Shown here: positions 1-11,100 of the stretch, one piece after another | Layout of the letters: every line of letters starts with the position of its first letter | How positions within the stretch are numbered: the stretch's first letter is position 1 | Assembly (NCBI GenBank): GCA_034687125.1 | Contig: JAQGBZ010000214.1 | Span: 1-64,000, forward strand | Origin: Neelides folsomi | Lineage: Eukaryota > Arthropoda > Collembola > Neelipleona > Neelidae | Direction: 5' to 3' | Length of the DNA stretch: 64,000 nt | Made by a program: the position numbers and the translations under genes | Notes under the pieces: generated by a model | Database searches by the model: none | Seen by the model: the letters and a program-made list of their open reading frames with translations, nothing else | What the model was told of the DNA's origin: nothing

Positions 1-771
1 TTATTTGAATTTCTAATGACTTGTCAAGTAACATGATTCAATTCTCAATAATCTTCTCAAATGGAATAGAGTATAAAAGGCAAGAATATCGAATAAACTC
101 TTATACCTAATATAAAATAAACTGTAGTTGATTCTTTCTTAAGATTAAAATTAAAATGTAGAGGATGAAGACGAACGGAATGAACGGTTTTTGTGTACAG
201 TATTATAGCCGTATATTATATCAGCAGCTTACGCATTTTCAATGCTGCGACTGCGACCCCAAATCTCTCTACGCGCTAAAATTTTCCTCCATTTCGTTTT
301 CTCTCCTCTTTCGAGCATATTGCCAATTTCCTTTTTTATTTACCTGGTTAATTCAGTTTAACAGTACAAGTTTACCTGTTAGCAATTTACTTACACTCAT
401 TTAGTGTTCCATTATCACTAAAACTTAAACTACATAATTATAAGCTATTAAAGCAATAAGTGAAAACCAATAACAGCTATAATTGCGTGAGATTAGAAAA
501 AGGCTTTGACTTGAAGCAAATAACTTTCTGTTACTCTCACACGGAGCAACAAAGTGCAGTAAGTTTATATTATAATTTATAATAATCGATAATTGGTCAA
601 ATATTTAAGGATGAATACAAGTTATTTTAACTACGTTTGTATTGGGTATTATGTCGATAATGTCGAGATCTTATTTCGTTATTTCACAATATAAATTAAC
701 ATTTGGTGATTGGTGTCTTTATCGTTTCAGGAGTTGAAGACATTAAGTAATAGCAGAAACACGAGATAAAC
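1..771. other. Left flank and 5' leader of AIMP2
   Basis: AT-rich sequence with no coding region I can support; the open frame at 165-404 has no recognisable content or splice context. The right part looks like the AIMP2 leader. A donor (CA|GTAAGT) at 559 and an acceptor (TTTCAG) ending at 730 would define a 172-bp intron in the 5' untranslated region, leaving about 41 untranslated bases before the ATG at 772. The transcription start cannot be placed. Confidence 0.45.
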
Positions 772-2205
772 ATGTTTCAAGTTAAAAAAGCATACGAGCT
801 CCCAAGCACAATTCCTCTCCCCGATTGTATGTATAAAGTTAAACCCATTCAAACTGGGTCCGAAGGTTTCATTTCATCTAACGGAGAAGTGGAGTAAGAA
901 CTAAATTACATAATTAATTATTTAATTATAACAGTTTAGGATATAGGATTGTAAGTTGATTTATTTTATTTCAGACCCACTCCTAACTTGCCGTGTCACG
1001 AGGAAACCGTGTTGGAAACTCGATCATCAAATACTCTTGATACTCCAAAATCGTAAGTTTTTACCTTTCATCTAATTTGTGAAAAAATCGTTTTTTGTTT
1101 TGCCTAATCAATCCGATAAATAAATAGTGGGAAGAAAAACAAGAAGACGAAGCAAACACCTTCACCAGCTGCTAAGAAATTTAAAATGGACGAAACTTTG
1201 ACCGGAGAAGGTCTTAATATGCCGCTTCCGCCCATCTCTCCGGAAGTTTTTGAATCAATTCAAAATCGTCAACTAGCTATCATTGAGAAGCTCCAAACAC
1301 TTCGAGATACAATTACGGATATTCATTCGAGATGCTCAGCTCATAAAACTCGCTCAGAGTTAACGGACCCTTCTGCTGTTATCTCAAGCAATTATATTGT
1401 AAGTTGAAATTAACGTTATAAAATTTATATATATTATTTTACTTAAAACACGACGTAATAATTGAAAGAAATCTAACGAAATATGTATTTTTGAATAACC
1501 TATAGGATTTCGTTATTAAAGCGGACCCACGAAAACCTCCACTTTCTCTCCTTTTCTTGAGGAAATTCTTAGACGAATTGCAAACTAAAAATGTCGTCGT
1601 GAAAACTTTCATTCACTCTTCTTGCCGAGAAATGAATGGAAATTTCTTTGATCTGTTCAAATTCCGGGAGAATGAGAACATGAGCTCTGAAAACTGCCTG
1701 ACTATCAATCTTATTTGGAAGCAAAGTAAGATACTCTATATTTATATAAATTTTTTATGACAAAGGTAAAAACGATTGATTCTATTTTAATAACATTTAA
1801 AAATGTACATTTGTTTTAGATGATGCTGAAGAATCGGAATTGATCGTAAACCCCCTGAATAAAACGATTAAAGGTGAAGCTGATATGGCTCGGTTCATTT
1901 CTCGTCTCTATTCGTCAGTCTTCCCATTAAATTACGGCGTACTCGACTGGGACACTCTGGCAAAAGTCGACGAGATCTTGGAGGAAGCGAGCAAAGAAAT
2001 CAAGTTGGATAAAGTCGCTGAGCGACTCAAATCATCCAGTCCATTTTTGCAAGGGAAAGATGCCACTATTGGGGATTTTGTGTACTTTTCTGCTGTAGCG
2101 AACGACTTGCTTCGTAATAATAGCAAATCGATCAAGACCTTCAAAAAGGTGGAAGAATGGATTCATACTTGCCAGAAGCTTGGAGGATTTTCTGTATTCA
2201 AATGA
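772..2205 (+). CDS. AIMP2: AIMP2, aminoacyl-tRNA synthetase complex-interacting multifunctional protein 2
   Basis: Non-catalytic scaffold of the cytoplasmic multi-tRNA-synthetase complex; in known animals it bridges the lysyl- and other synthetases. Exons: 772-893, 975-1052, 1128-1398, 1506-1725, 1820-2205, all GT-AG with matching phases, giving 358 aa. The N-terminus has the family pattern (MFQVKKAYELP, then LPDCMYKV). Residues about 67-86 are a Lys-rich stretch. A probable leucine-zipper/coiled segment (QLAIIEKLQTLRDTI) follows in exon 3. The conserved PLSLLFLRKFLDEL and LTINLIWK blocks lie in exon 4, and exon 5 is the GST-C-like domain (GEADMARFISRLYS, FLQGKDATIGDFVYF). The human protein is about 320 aa, so this one is longer, mainly in the N-terminal linker. 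The start is the first ATG after the leader acceptor. The gene converges with URM1, whose stop lies 213 bp away. Confidence 0.93.
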
Positions 2206-2319
2206 TCAAATTCATGACTTGATGCAATTATCACGAATTTCACGTTACGTTTAATGGTATTATTTATTTAATTTATATTCAAAACATGTCACGATTATAA
2301 AAACATCCTCCTTTATCAC

Positions 2320-2325
2320 AATAAA
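2320..2325 (+). terminator. AIMP2 polyadenylation signal
   Basis: A canonical AATAAA lies 115 bp after the AIMP2 stop codon, in the short gap between the convergent AIMP2 and URM1 genes. No other exact hexamer was noticed on the plus strand between the stop and this site. Confidence 0.55.
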
Positions 2326-2417
2326 GAATTAATTGAGAACACATCTGTGAACATGAATTTTAATTTCGCATAAAAAGTATTAATTAAATACAAATCATTA
2401 AATATTAGCTCAGGTGA

Positions 2418-3103
2418 TCAGCCACCATGCAATGTTGAAATGAACGAGATGACGTCATTTTCTTTTAATTTGTAATCCAATTTATCCTGAATTTCAAAAA
2501 TTAAACATTATGTAAGTTTATTATTATTTAGCATTGAAACTGTATAATTTTTACCATTAGTTCCCAGTCAGTATCATTAATTAGAACAAGTACGCCTGGC
2601 CGTCTTTGACAAATACAAATTAGTACTCAAAGTCAAAATTTAATCATAAAATATAATATTCTAAAACAAATTTACAAGCAACTTACATATCGTTATCTTT
2701 TATTAAAAGTTCTGGTCTTTCGGTTAACATATTTCCTTTCATCCAGTCTAAAAGCCCAACCATATTCACTGAAAGAAACATTTTCAAAGGTTATTCATGA
2801 ATTATTTAAATGTAATATATGTTCGGGAAATATCAATAATTTATATTCAGATAAATATCCAAACATTGATCCGAATAAGGAATGTTGATGATTTTTTCTC
2901 GTACATCTCCAACTAATTTTTCAGCTCCTCCTCTATAAACCATTAAATCACACACATTTAAAATTAAAATCAAAAAGCATAAAAGGTCAATTATTAATTA
3001 TATAATGTAAGTATGTTACAATTTATAAAATCTATTTTGAATGTTATTCTATTTACCCAAATGATAATGTGATTGTCAACATTGACTTTCCTACCGTCTT
3101 CAT
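2418..3103 (-). CDS. URM1: URM1, ubiquitin-related modifier 1 (tRNA thiolation sulfur carrier)
   Basis: Ubiquitin-like protein that carries a C-terminal thiocarboxylate. It supplies sulfur for 2-thiolation of wobble U34 in tRNA Lys/Glu/Gln and can also be conjugated to proteins. Exons in coding order: 3103-3057, 2932-2865, 2768-2687, 2603-2555, 2486-2418; 104 aa (human 101). Family blocks are clear: LSFGGGAEKLV in exons 1-2, LLDWMKGNMLTERPELLI in exon 3, RPGVLVLINDTDWEL in exon 4 and FISTLHGG at the very end. The terminal Gly-Gly, required for thiocarboxylation, is exact. The exon 2 donor is a weak GTTTGG, but the phase and alignment support it. Two in-frame ATGs (3103 and 3082) could start the protein; I chose the outer one. 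The reading frame stays open upstream of the ATG to an acceptor at 3122-3123, so this may be the C-terminal half of a product joined to FTSJ1. Confidence 0.9.
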
Positions 3104-3147
3104 CTTTGCTTCCTTATTAGCCTGTATAAACATTAGATTCGATTAGT

Positions 3148-4291
3148 CTATAATTGTTTATAAAAATTTTGTAAAGTAAGTAAATGTAATTTAAAACATT
3201 TTAGTACATTCGAAGTTGCAAGAGTATTTGACTTTCTCATTGCGACTGCTTCAAGATATGGAGGATCAATTGGTCCCTGAACAGGTTGAAGAGATTTATA
3301 ATTTGGATCAGAAATGGAATAGGTCGTGTCAGAATCGAAACCATCAAGATCTCCACATGCGACATATCGAATAATGTTTTCATCTTTTTTATCCAGATTT
3401 TGAAAGAAAACTTCATTAGAAAAGGGGTCATATAGACGAGGTGTAAAGTTGTCAGGAAGTTTAAACTTTCTTGCGAGTACAAAACTAAATAAAAAAGTGA
3501 ACCACAATGTTAGACTCAATTACAAGATTACTGCTGTTATTGGTTAGTTATGAAAATAATTCTTCGTTACAATATTTACCATTCAATGCTTGATGCTCTA
3601 CTGCTCCTTGGCTTTGTGATTATCACGTCTTCAAAAAATATGCTCACTTTACTGAACATACTGTCAATTCCATCGGCTGAAGCTCGGAAGAACTTGGCTA
3701 AGAAAGTTCCTCCAGGTGAAAGAATGAGAGTTGAAATATTGAGAGCTGCAAGTAACAATTGGGCTTGTAAATATTCATCAAGTTGATGAAGTCCGGTCAC
3801 ATCGGGTGCTCCATCGCATACAACAATGTCGGCTTTTTTATCTCCAAGGCTTGAGATGATTTCGAGAGCAGTGGATTCTTTCGTGATGTCTCCTTGAATG
3901 CATTTGACTCCAGCAATTGGAGACATTGCTTGTAAATCAACAGCTACAATGAAATTTTGTCCTTGTTCTGCAGTGCTTTTTAGTGATTGAGCAAGAACTT
4001 GACTCCAACTTCCTGGAGCTGCACAAAGATCAACTGCTCGCGTAACTCCATTAAAAAGATCAAATTGATTCGCAATTTGAAGAAGCTTGAATGCACTTCT
4101 GGCTCTCCAACCTTCTTCCTTCGCCAATCTGAAAAAATGTTTTAATGTTTTATAAAAATATTAAATCCATATACTATTTAAAATGAATTCACTGTTGAAA
4201 TTTATATTTAAGTTAACTTTAACTCGTATACAGGTATTTAAGTGCTTTACCTGTAAAATATGTCTCTCTTATCTTTTGATGATCTTCCCAT
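3148..4291 (-). CDS. FTSJ1: FTSJ1/TRM7, tRNA 2'-O-ribose methyltransferase (positions 32/34)
   Basis: SAM-dependent RrmJ/FtsJ-family enzyme that 2'-O-methylates the anticodon loop of cytosolic tRNAs. Exons in coding order: 4291-4251, 4128-3580, 3484-3208. The protein starts [20 protein letters not shown]. The SAM site ([14 protein letters not shown]) spans residues about 46-59. The catalytic K-D-K-E tetrad reads K28, D119 (VVCDGAPD), K159 (FLAKFFR) and E196 (SSIEC, at the exon 2/3 junction). Two ends are possible. Reading on through exon 3 adds 19 unconserved residues to a stop at 3148-3150 (308 aa). Splicing at 3207 (AAT|GTACTA) leads in frame into the URM1 exon at 3121. Human FTSJ1 is about 329 aa, so the core is complete by residue 289. 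The gene is in tandem with SERF upstream and URM1 downstream. Confidence 0.92.
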
Positions 4292-4921
4292 TATTTTAAG
4301 TTTAGTCTCGATTTACAAATTTTCACTCTTTCGATATTATGAAAGGAATAGCAAATTAGCAAAATTTTGGATATTATTACTGTAATTTTATAATTTATTT
4401 TGTAATAATATAATACCGGATATCATCCATGTGCAAATTCACTTTCGTTTCGATTCCTAAAATTCCTATGATTCCTATCAATGCAATGTAAAAGTTTCAA
4501 ATGAGAAAGATGAATCGCAGACGATAGAAGAATTCTAATCATTGCACACAAATGACACAATTGTTTTGCTTTTATTGCTCAATTTTATTACATTCCATTT
4601 GCCTTATTATCTCATCAGCATTAAAAAAATTGTTTTAAATAATATTGCAATTAACTAATCGTTTATAAAAGTAGTCAAATGAGAATACAAAGTAAAAATC
4701 ATTGTTTGCTTCAAATTGTATCTCGCATCGAATAAAAGAATTGCGATTTTACAAATACTTTTTGTATTTGATTTATGATCAGAATATTATTTCTTGTATA
4801 AAAATTATAATTTAATTATACCCTTCCCATAAGCTTACTATATTATATTGTATTAATTCATATGAAGTAGATTTAATTATTTTAAAAAAGTTAAAATGTG
4901 CAGATTTTCCATGATTGGATC
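4292..4921. other. Gap between SERF and FTSJ1
   Basis: About 630 bp of very AT-rich sequence between two minus-strand genes. It should hold the 3' untranslated region of SERF (a minus-strand ATTAAA at 4872-4877 is a candidate polyadenylation signal) and the promoter and short leader of FTSJ1. I see no coding frame or RNA gene. Confidence 0.5.
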
Positions 4922-5346
4922 TTATTTCTTCTCATCTCCCCCGGCCCCAGAAGTTCCTGGCGTTTCTTTTTGTGCTTGCTTTTCTCTCATACGATCAGCG
5001 TCTCTAAATTCCACAATTTTAATGAGTCAATATCATTAAAGTAATTTATTACATTGGTTTAATTAAAATTATTAGCTTTATTCATACCGCTGTTTACGCT
5101 GTTCCAAGGTGAGCCCAGCATTGGATCCTTTGACATCGGACCCTTTTTTCTTATTAATCTCCTCTTGCTTTTTCGCATTTTTGGCACGAGCAAGATCACG
5201 TTGATTGCCCCCTTTGATTAAATAATTAATATTTAAAATCTCCCAAGTTTTAGACCTGATTAAAGTTATTTTTTATAAAGTTATAAATAAGCTAAAACAA
5301 AATGGAATTATTATTTATCCGAAATAAAATAATACTTACTTGTCAT
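4922..5346 (-). CDS. SERF: SERF family protein (small EDRK-rich factor)
   Basis: Small, highly charged, largely disordered protein. SERF proteins (MOAG-4 in worms) bind amyloid-prone proteins and RNA and influence aggregation. Exons in coding order: 5346-5340, 5211-5088, 5003-4922; 70 aa. The diagnostic N-terminus MTRGNQRDLARAKNAKKQ is assembled across the first intron: ATG ACA A|, then GG GGC AAT. A Lys-rich middle follows (EINKKKGSDVKG, LTLEQRKQRDADRMREKQ), and the end is Gly/Glu/Lys-rich. The first coding exon holds only 7 bp, too small to detect without the family pattern. The gene is divergent from SUB1, 571 bp away. Confidence 0.88.
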
Positions 5347-5917
5347 TTTTATCAAGACTTCTTTGAACTTTACAATTTGGATCTTACGACCAGCTCAACT
5401 TCTTTACACCCAATTACGCCTAAAATATAAAGTTAAAATTAGTAAAATATTGGAATTGATGATAAAAATTAATTTTTAAAATTTAACTTCTGGAGATCTT
5501 GAAGATGAAATCATTTGAATCGTTTTCCTTTGAGTTAACTTTAACTTACCTGACCTAAATCCCTCTTTGAATAAAATTTAACGTCTCAATTCCGTCTACA
5601 CTCCCTAATTGCCTTTCGCGAAATGAGCAAACGGCGAAGATAATTTTGAGTGCAATGGTGCAATTGTTCAAATATTATGTTCGGTGTCTGCGCAAGGAGC
5701 TCTTGTTTGGAATGGCCTTTTTCATAGGAAACGAAAATCACGCGTCACCGACAGGCGCCTAGGCAAATAACTATTCAGACATCTTTATATTTCTCCCGTC
5801 TTTTCGGTCATTTGTACCTGAAATAAACCGTCAAACACCGCAACTTTAACCTTAATCGTAAGTGTTTATATCATTAACTTTAATCCGATCATTTATTCAT
5901 TTAATTTTATAAAGGAG
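5347..5917. promoter_or_regulatory. Divergent SERF/SUB1 intergenic region, likely shared promoter
   Basis: The start codons of the two genes are 571 bp apart on opposite strands, so the promoters must lie in this segment. The stretch 5690-5800 is distinctly less AT-rich than its surroundings. On the SUB1 side, a donor at 5858 (CG|GTAAGTG form) and an acceptor ending at 5914 would make a 57-bp leader intron just before the ATG. No TATA element is clear enough to call. Confidence 0.45.
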
Positions 5918-6689
5918 ATGCCGAAAAATAAGCGTCAACTTGAGAGCAGCGAGAGCGAATCTTCATCGGATTCCGGTCCGGAAGACGTAAGTTTACGTGT
6001 CCATTTTCTTTCAATATTATTAGCATAAATGCGAATTTTGCAATGTATGCGTGGTAGAAAATATTGGGGATTCAACTAGATTCATTTTAAAAATTGTCAA
6101 TACTAAATTCGCTGCTTATTTAAAAATAAGAGTCTAATAATTTTGTCATAATTGGTAGAAAACGCCGGTGAAGAAATCAAAGCCAGAAAGCAGTTCGGCT
6201 AAGAAAAGCAAGAAGGAAGCGGCTGAGGATGGCTGGGCTCTTGATAAATATAAGTTTGTCAAAGTTAGGGAATTTAAAGGAAAGACCTTCGTTGACATCC
6301 GGGAGTTTTATCTCGATAAAAACAGTGGTGACTTGAAACCCGGCAAAAAGGGTATGAATAATTATTAGGAAATAAAATAATTTTGTAATAACATATTTGT
6401 AAAAAATTCTAAAGTATTTCAACATGTATAATGCATGCTTTGTATTAAATTACACGTGATGACCATTTAGCATTACATTTGTAGTTTTTGTAGTACCTTA
6501 CATTATTTATGTTAAAATTATTATAAATATAAAATTATTATTTCGTATACGTGTAGTACTACTTTACGCCAACTAAATAAAAAGTTAATGAACTTTTGTT
6601 ATTCATTAGGAATTGCTCTGCAATTGGCACAATGGGAAAAGTTGAAAGAGATCATCCCCGAAGTCGATGAAGCCATGAAGGACCATTGA
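5918..6689 (+). CDS. SUB1: SUB1/PC4, RNA polymerase II transcriptional coactivator p15
   Basis: Single-stranded-DNA-binding coactivator that links activators to the general Pol II machinery and also acts in DNA repair. Exons 5918-5986, 6159-6351 and 6610-6689, with phases 0 and 1; 113 aa (human 127). An acidic Ser-rich N-terminus (ESSESESSSDSGPED) and a Lys/Ser-rich segment, the usual regulatory region, precede the PC4 fold (YKFVKVREFKGKTFVDIREFY, LKPGKKGIALQLAQWEKL, ending near IPEVDEAMKDH). The start is the only ATG after the leader acceptor and gives the expected MPK-type beginning. Confidence 0.94.
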
Positions 6690-8112
6690 AGAACCATTTA
6701 ATTCTCTTTAATTCTTTATTAGAATTTACGATCCCTTATATAAGAATTTTTTATAACTTAATTTCTTTCAGTTCATTTAAACTATTTCTATCATTCAATT
6801 CTTCTGAACCGCCTTATGAATTCTTAATGGAATGATTTAAAATCGAATGTTTAATTTCGAATCGAATTTAACCGTGTATTAAAATTATAATAATACTATT
6901 AAAATAGATCCAGTCCGTAATTTTATTGTCTGATTGAAAGCAACACTAAATACAAAACTTTACTTATATTGATTTTCTTAACTTTTATTGCTTGAAGGCT
7001 TTTATTGTATTATTGGATATTATACTCCTTGTATCTCAACCTTAAATATTATTATTATTAATCTAAAATGTAATTCTCGTGTTCACATTGTTCACAACAT
7101 AAATGCTGATTCGGAAAGTTTAAAGTCTCTTTATTATTTCCACCAATACAATATTTTAACCTAAATAATATCATTAAATTAAAAATTATCGATTTATTTG
7201 TAAATAGCACAGGGTTAATCGATTGAGGTTTAATTAGATCGTGCACATTCACTCAAAAATCTTTAGGCAAGAAACCATAACAAGAGTTGATTACCGATGT
7301 TCTTATGATTAACTCGCCCATTATTTTCTTTGTCATTACACTAAAAGAGGGGAAACCATACATGTTAAGATGAATTGTAAATAATGGCTTGGTGTATTAG
7401 GCAGATAGTTCAATCATAGTAAAATCAAATAGGTATATTAAAAAGATAGAGAAATGCATAGACAGTTCCTTATACAAATTACCCTTTCTTATTCCAAGCC
7501 CACAACAAAGTTTCAAATTGCTCAATGATCTTTAATGAAGGACGAGTGTATGGTGTGAGATAGGAAGAGGGTGATTTTCCTTCAAAATTCGAGATGGAGA
7601 ATTGAAGGGTGTTGTAACCTGTGAGATGGATCCATGAGGGTAATAAAGGGAGCGAGGGTGGCTGGGGAGAATAAAAAGTAATGAAGGGGAGGAGACGGAG
7701 TCCGTAATTCATGAGCCCATTAGGGTGGCGGGTGAGTGGCTGCTGCTGCTCCAGGGGCTCCCGGTCAATCCGGAAAGGTGCTACGGAGAGGGATCCGAGG
7801 GGCGACGAGATCCACCACCAAAACTTTACTTCTCTTCTCACTCTCCTCCCAGTCGCCGTCTCAACAGCTTCCTTTGTCACAAGGATCCCTCAACATTTCT
7901 CTCTTCTTCCCTTTAGGAAGACTTGAGCAAGAGAAAGTTCAAAAATTATTGGAGTTAAACTCAGCAATTAGTTAATTAAAGGAGAAAGTTTTAACTTTTG
8001 GACAATTAAAAACTTGGGGAAAGAGAAGGAGAAAGTGGAGAGAGTCGAACGAGTGGGATTTTGATATGCGTTGAAGATTTCGAAGAACCGCCGGGATCGT
8101 TCATCTTCCGGA
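6690..8112. other. Intergenic region between SUB1 and the Wnt gene
   Basis: Contains the SUB1 3' region (ATTAAA at about 6878), AT-rich spacer, and from about 7.5 kb a less AT-rich stretch running into the Wnt 5' leader. The overlapping open frames at 7479-7926 on both strands show no family content and look like by-products of the higher GC. The Wnt promoter and leader must lie here, but I cannot place the transcription start. Confidence 0.4.
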
Positions 8113-11100
8113 ATGGGTTCAATTAGCTGGGTCATCTCTGCCACTGTCGTCCTTGTCATGCACTGGATGAGTGTGACTCAAGCCACTTGGTGGTAAGCAA
8201 ACTTAGACATTCGATACTAAACAGACCTTCAATTATTACTGAGGGATCTATCAAGAATTGAGGATTGTGGACCAACTCTAAACTTATCCTCCATGAAATT
8301 AAACAGTTGGCCGACCTCTTCCCAACATCTCTCCACCTTCATTCATTCATACCTATTAATTATTCGCTGTCTTACATCTATTTTCTATACGTCTTTTCCT
8401 CCTCAACATCCCTCTTTATCCTTATAACTTTAGAACCATGTAACGTTTCCTCCCTTAAATTCTACTGTTACAAGTTACCAAAAGTTGCCTACCTTGTGAT
8501 AATGATACCTAAACAAATCGAGAAGCACTTATTTTAACTTTTTAAACAAAGCCGAAATTACGCTACAAAATGGTTGTACAAATAGAACGAAAAGAGACGC
8601 TACTTCATTTTTATATTTTGAACTAATCCAAGGATAAATACTAACATGGGAAGGAAAAACGGAGGAAGTCAGGAGTCTTTGCCTTCATTCAGAGTAAAGA
8701 AAAAAAACCTCATGATCTTCCTCTAGTTCAATTTAGAATATCTCTATGTAATATATGTAGGTCTGAAATTGTAAATAGCTATCAGTAGAAATGAACATAG
8801 ATGCTTTTCTTGCATAATCCTTTCATCCTTTTAAATCGACTTTCCTATCTTTTTATTTAGGAGTCATAAAACTTTCTGTTTATCCTCCACGGTGCTTCCT
8901 ATACATACAATCATGCATCTAAACAGTCAAATACCATAGCCAAAGATTTATCATAAAATCTACCTTAAGAACATTTCTTACCGAGTTCTCCTTTCTCGTG
9001 AACCTTATGAAACTTACTTACAAACTTACTTACTAGGTACGATAAATAAAATTCAGGTAAATGAGATGGAAGAAAAAGTGATCACAAACAACTTCTTTAA
9101 TAGAATTCCGCCTAACAAAAAATGACCGTAATAATTTTAGGGTTAGGAAATTGAATGAATAAGAATTAGATAATAAGAACCCTGGACGGAAGTTGAAGAA
9201 TTATGATACACCTCCGTCGGTTTTACCCACTTTACTCATTCATAAAAAATAATACAAAAAGGTAGTATTGTTATTCATAATGTAAGAAGCAAAATGTACA
9301 AAATGTATCGTATATTAAAATCAGAAAAAAATGAATGTATAAAAACTGCTCTCTTTTCCGTGAATTATATTGTACAGGATGATTATATTCCTACTCAACT
9401 CATATAAAATGCTCATATAAATACATATAAGGAATGATAAGGGAAATAGTAAGTATTATGCGGGTGAATGGGTAATGATGAGGGACGGGATTAAGGAGGT
9501 TAAATGACTCTGGTTGGACAAAGGGTTGAGTAATGGAAGATTTTTCCCTTGAGGAATAAAGAGGGGGTCAAGGAATAAAAGATGGGTTATGAGACTTGGT
9601 CCGCATGAAAGGAGGCGGCGATTACATGAGAGACAAAGAAGGAGGAGAAAAACTCCCAATTGCTTCACTCACACCTTTCGGGGTAGCTGGGAAGGGTCGG
9701 TCGTAAACTACACGTCCCCCCTTAATAAAAATGTCAAGGCGGAGAGGGCAGCGTGGTAAATAAGCAACAAATTCCTGAGAAGTCGTCTCTTTACAAACTC
9801 CATGCTGAGAGAATCTCATCCACTTTCACGGGCATTTGGATCATCTCATTGATGAGGAAGCCCAGCGTGCATTTCAATTCTCCCAATTTCCCCTTTCAAA
9901 AACATCCCCTTCCCAACTCACCTTCGCAAATGAGCCCAAAAATCGAAATCACTCTCTTCTTTCCTGCTCCAGTGGAAATCATATTATCCTAATGGACAAA
10001 TCCACTCTGGTCTAATTGAACAACCCCTCTGTCCAATTGGAGCCTTTTTATTAAATTTAATCCATTAATGAAAATCGTTCTTGATGCACTCGAGTTTGTT
10101 TATTTATTTATTTCCCCTGTGTCCTGTTATCCTGTTGCAATGTTCGACTTGTTTGGGTGCTAATGAGTACACGACGTTGGTTTGAAATTTGAGTGTTTTG
10201 AAGAATTCGATGTTGAGATTGATGTACCAATCATAGTATTATACACAGATATTTACTAGTGAAGCTTAAACGCAGAGTGTTGACATGAAAAATCATAGAA
10301 TTCTTCTGTGCAGCTCTGCAGTTTGCATAAGTTGAAGAGATACACACCAAGTTACATGTAAATGTATGAATGTGTATAGTTACAGTTGGATGAGTTTTCA
10401 TTTGGAGTAAGTATTTAATGTTGAGTGAGTTTCTCCGAGTGAGAATTAATATTTGGGCCGTAAATAACGCCTGGGAGTTTGTTTAGCTTGTATGATATTT
10501 GGAGTAATCGAAGGGAGTCTTGTCACTCTTCTCCTCCTGTTGACCATAAAAAGCAGAGGTGGCGAGTGAGGGGCGGTTGACTGAACTACGTCTGTCAGCC
10601 CTCCCCCCACTCTTTGTTGCCTCAACAATTATGTTAAAGATGCGAATACCTCCACGAGGGACCATAAACCAAGGCTCTCCTAGCTTTTACTGTTCCAAAA
10701 GCTCCCACGGAGCCACGAAGGAGAAAGAAGGGAGATGAGATCTGTGGGGATGTGTGGGACGAATCCATCGAAGAGATTTGAGAAAGCAAACACATGGGAT
10801 TTTACAGCCGAATCTCTGGGCGGCGAAGGCGGAGTCACCCCGGATTTTACGACAAAGTTCCGGTCCATTCTCTTACGGGGAATATATTACTCAATGAAGA
10901 ATTTGGGTACAGGAGGAGACTAATAAAAGAGATGAACCCATGTGGAAAAAGAGTATATAAACGGAGAGATCCCAGGAAGACTGCAAAGGAGTCGCAAAAG
11001 GTTTCCCTTTTTATGGCCTCGTGGCGACTCCCACGATCCAACCAGCCATCCCAAATGAAACCTCACTGGCGGGACACGCGGCCGAGATCCTCTTTTTTAA

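Noticed and set aside
7479-7975. Cluster of overlapping frames before the Wnt gene
   Set aside because: Four frames on both strands in a GC-richer leader region; none resembles a protein family and Wnt starts at 8113.
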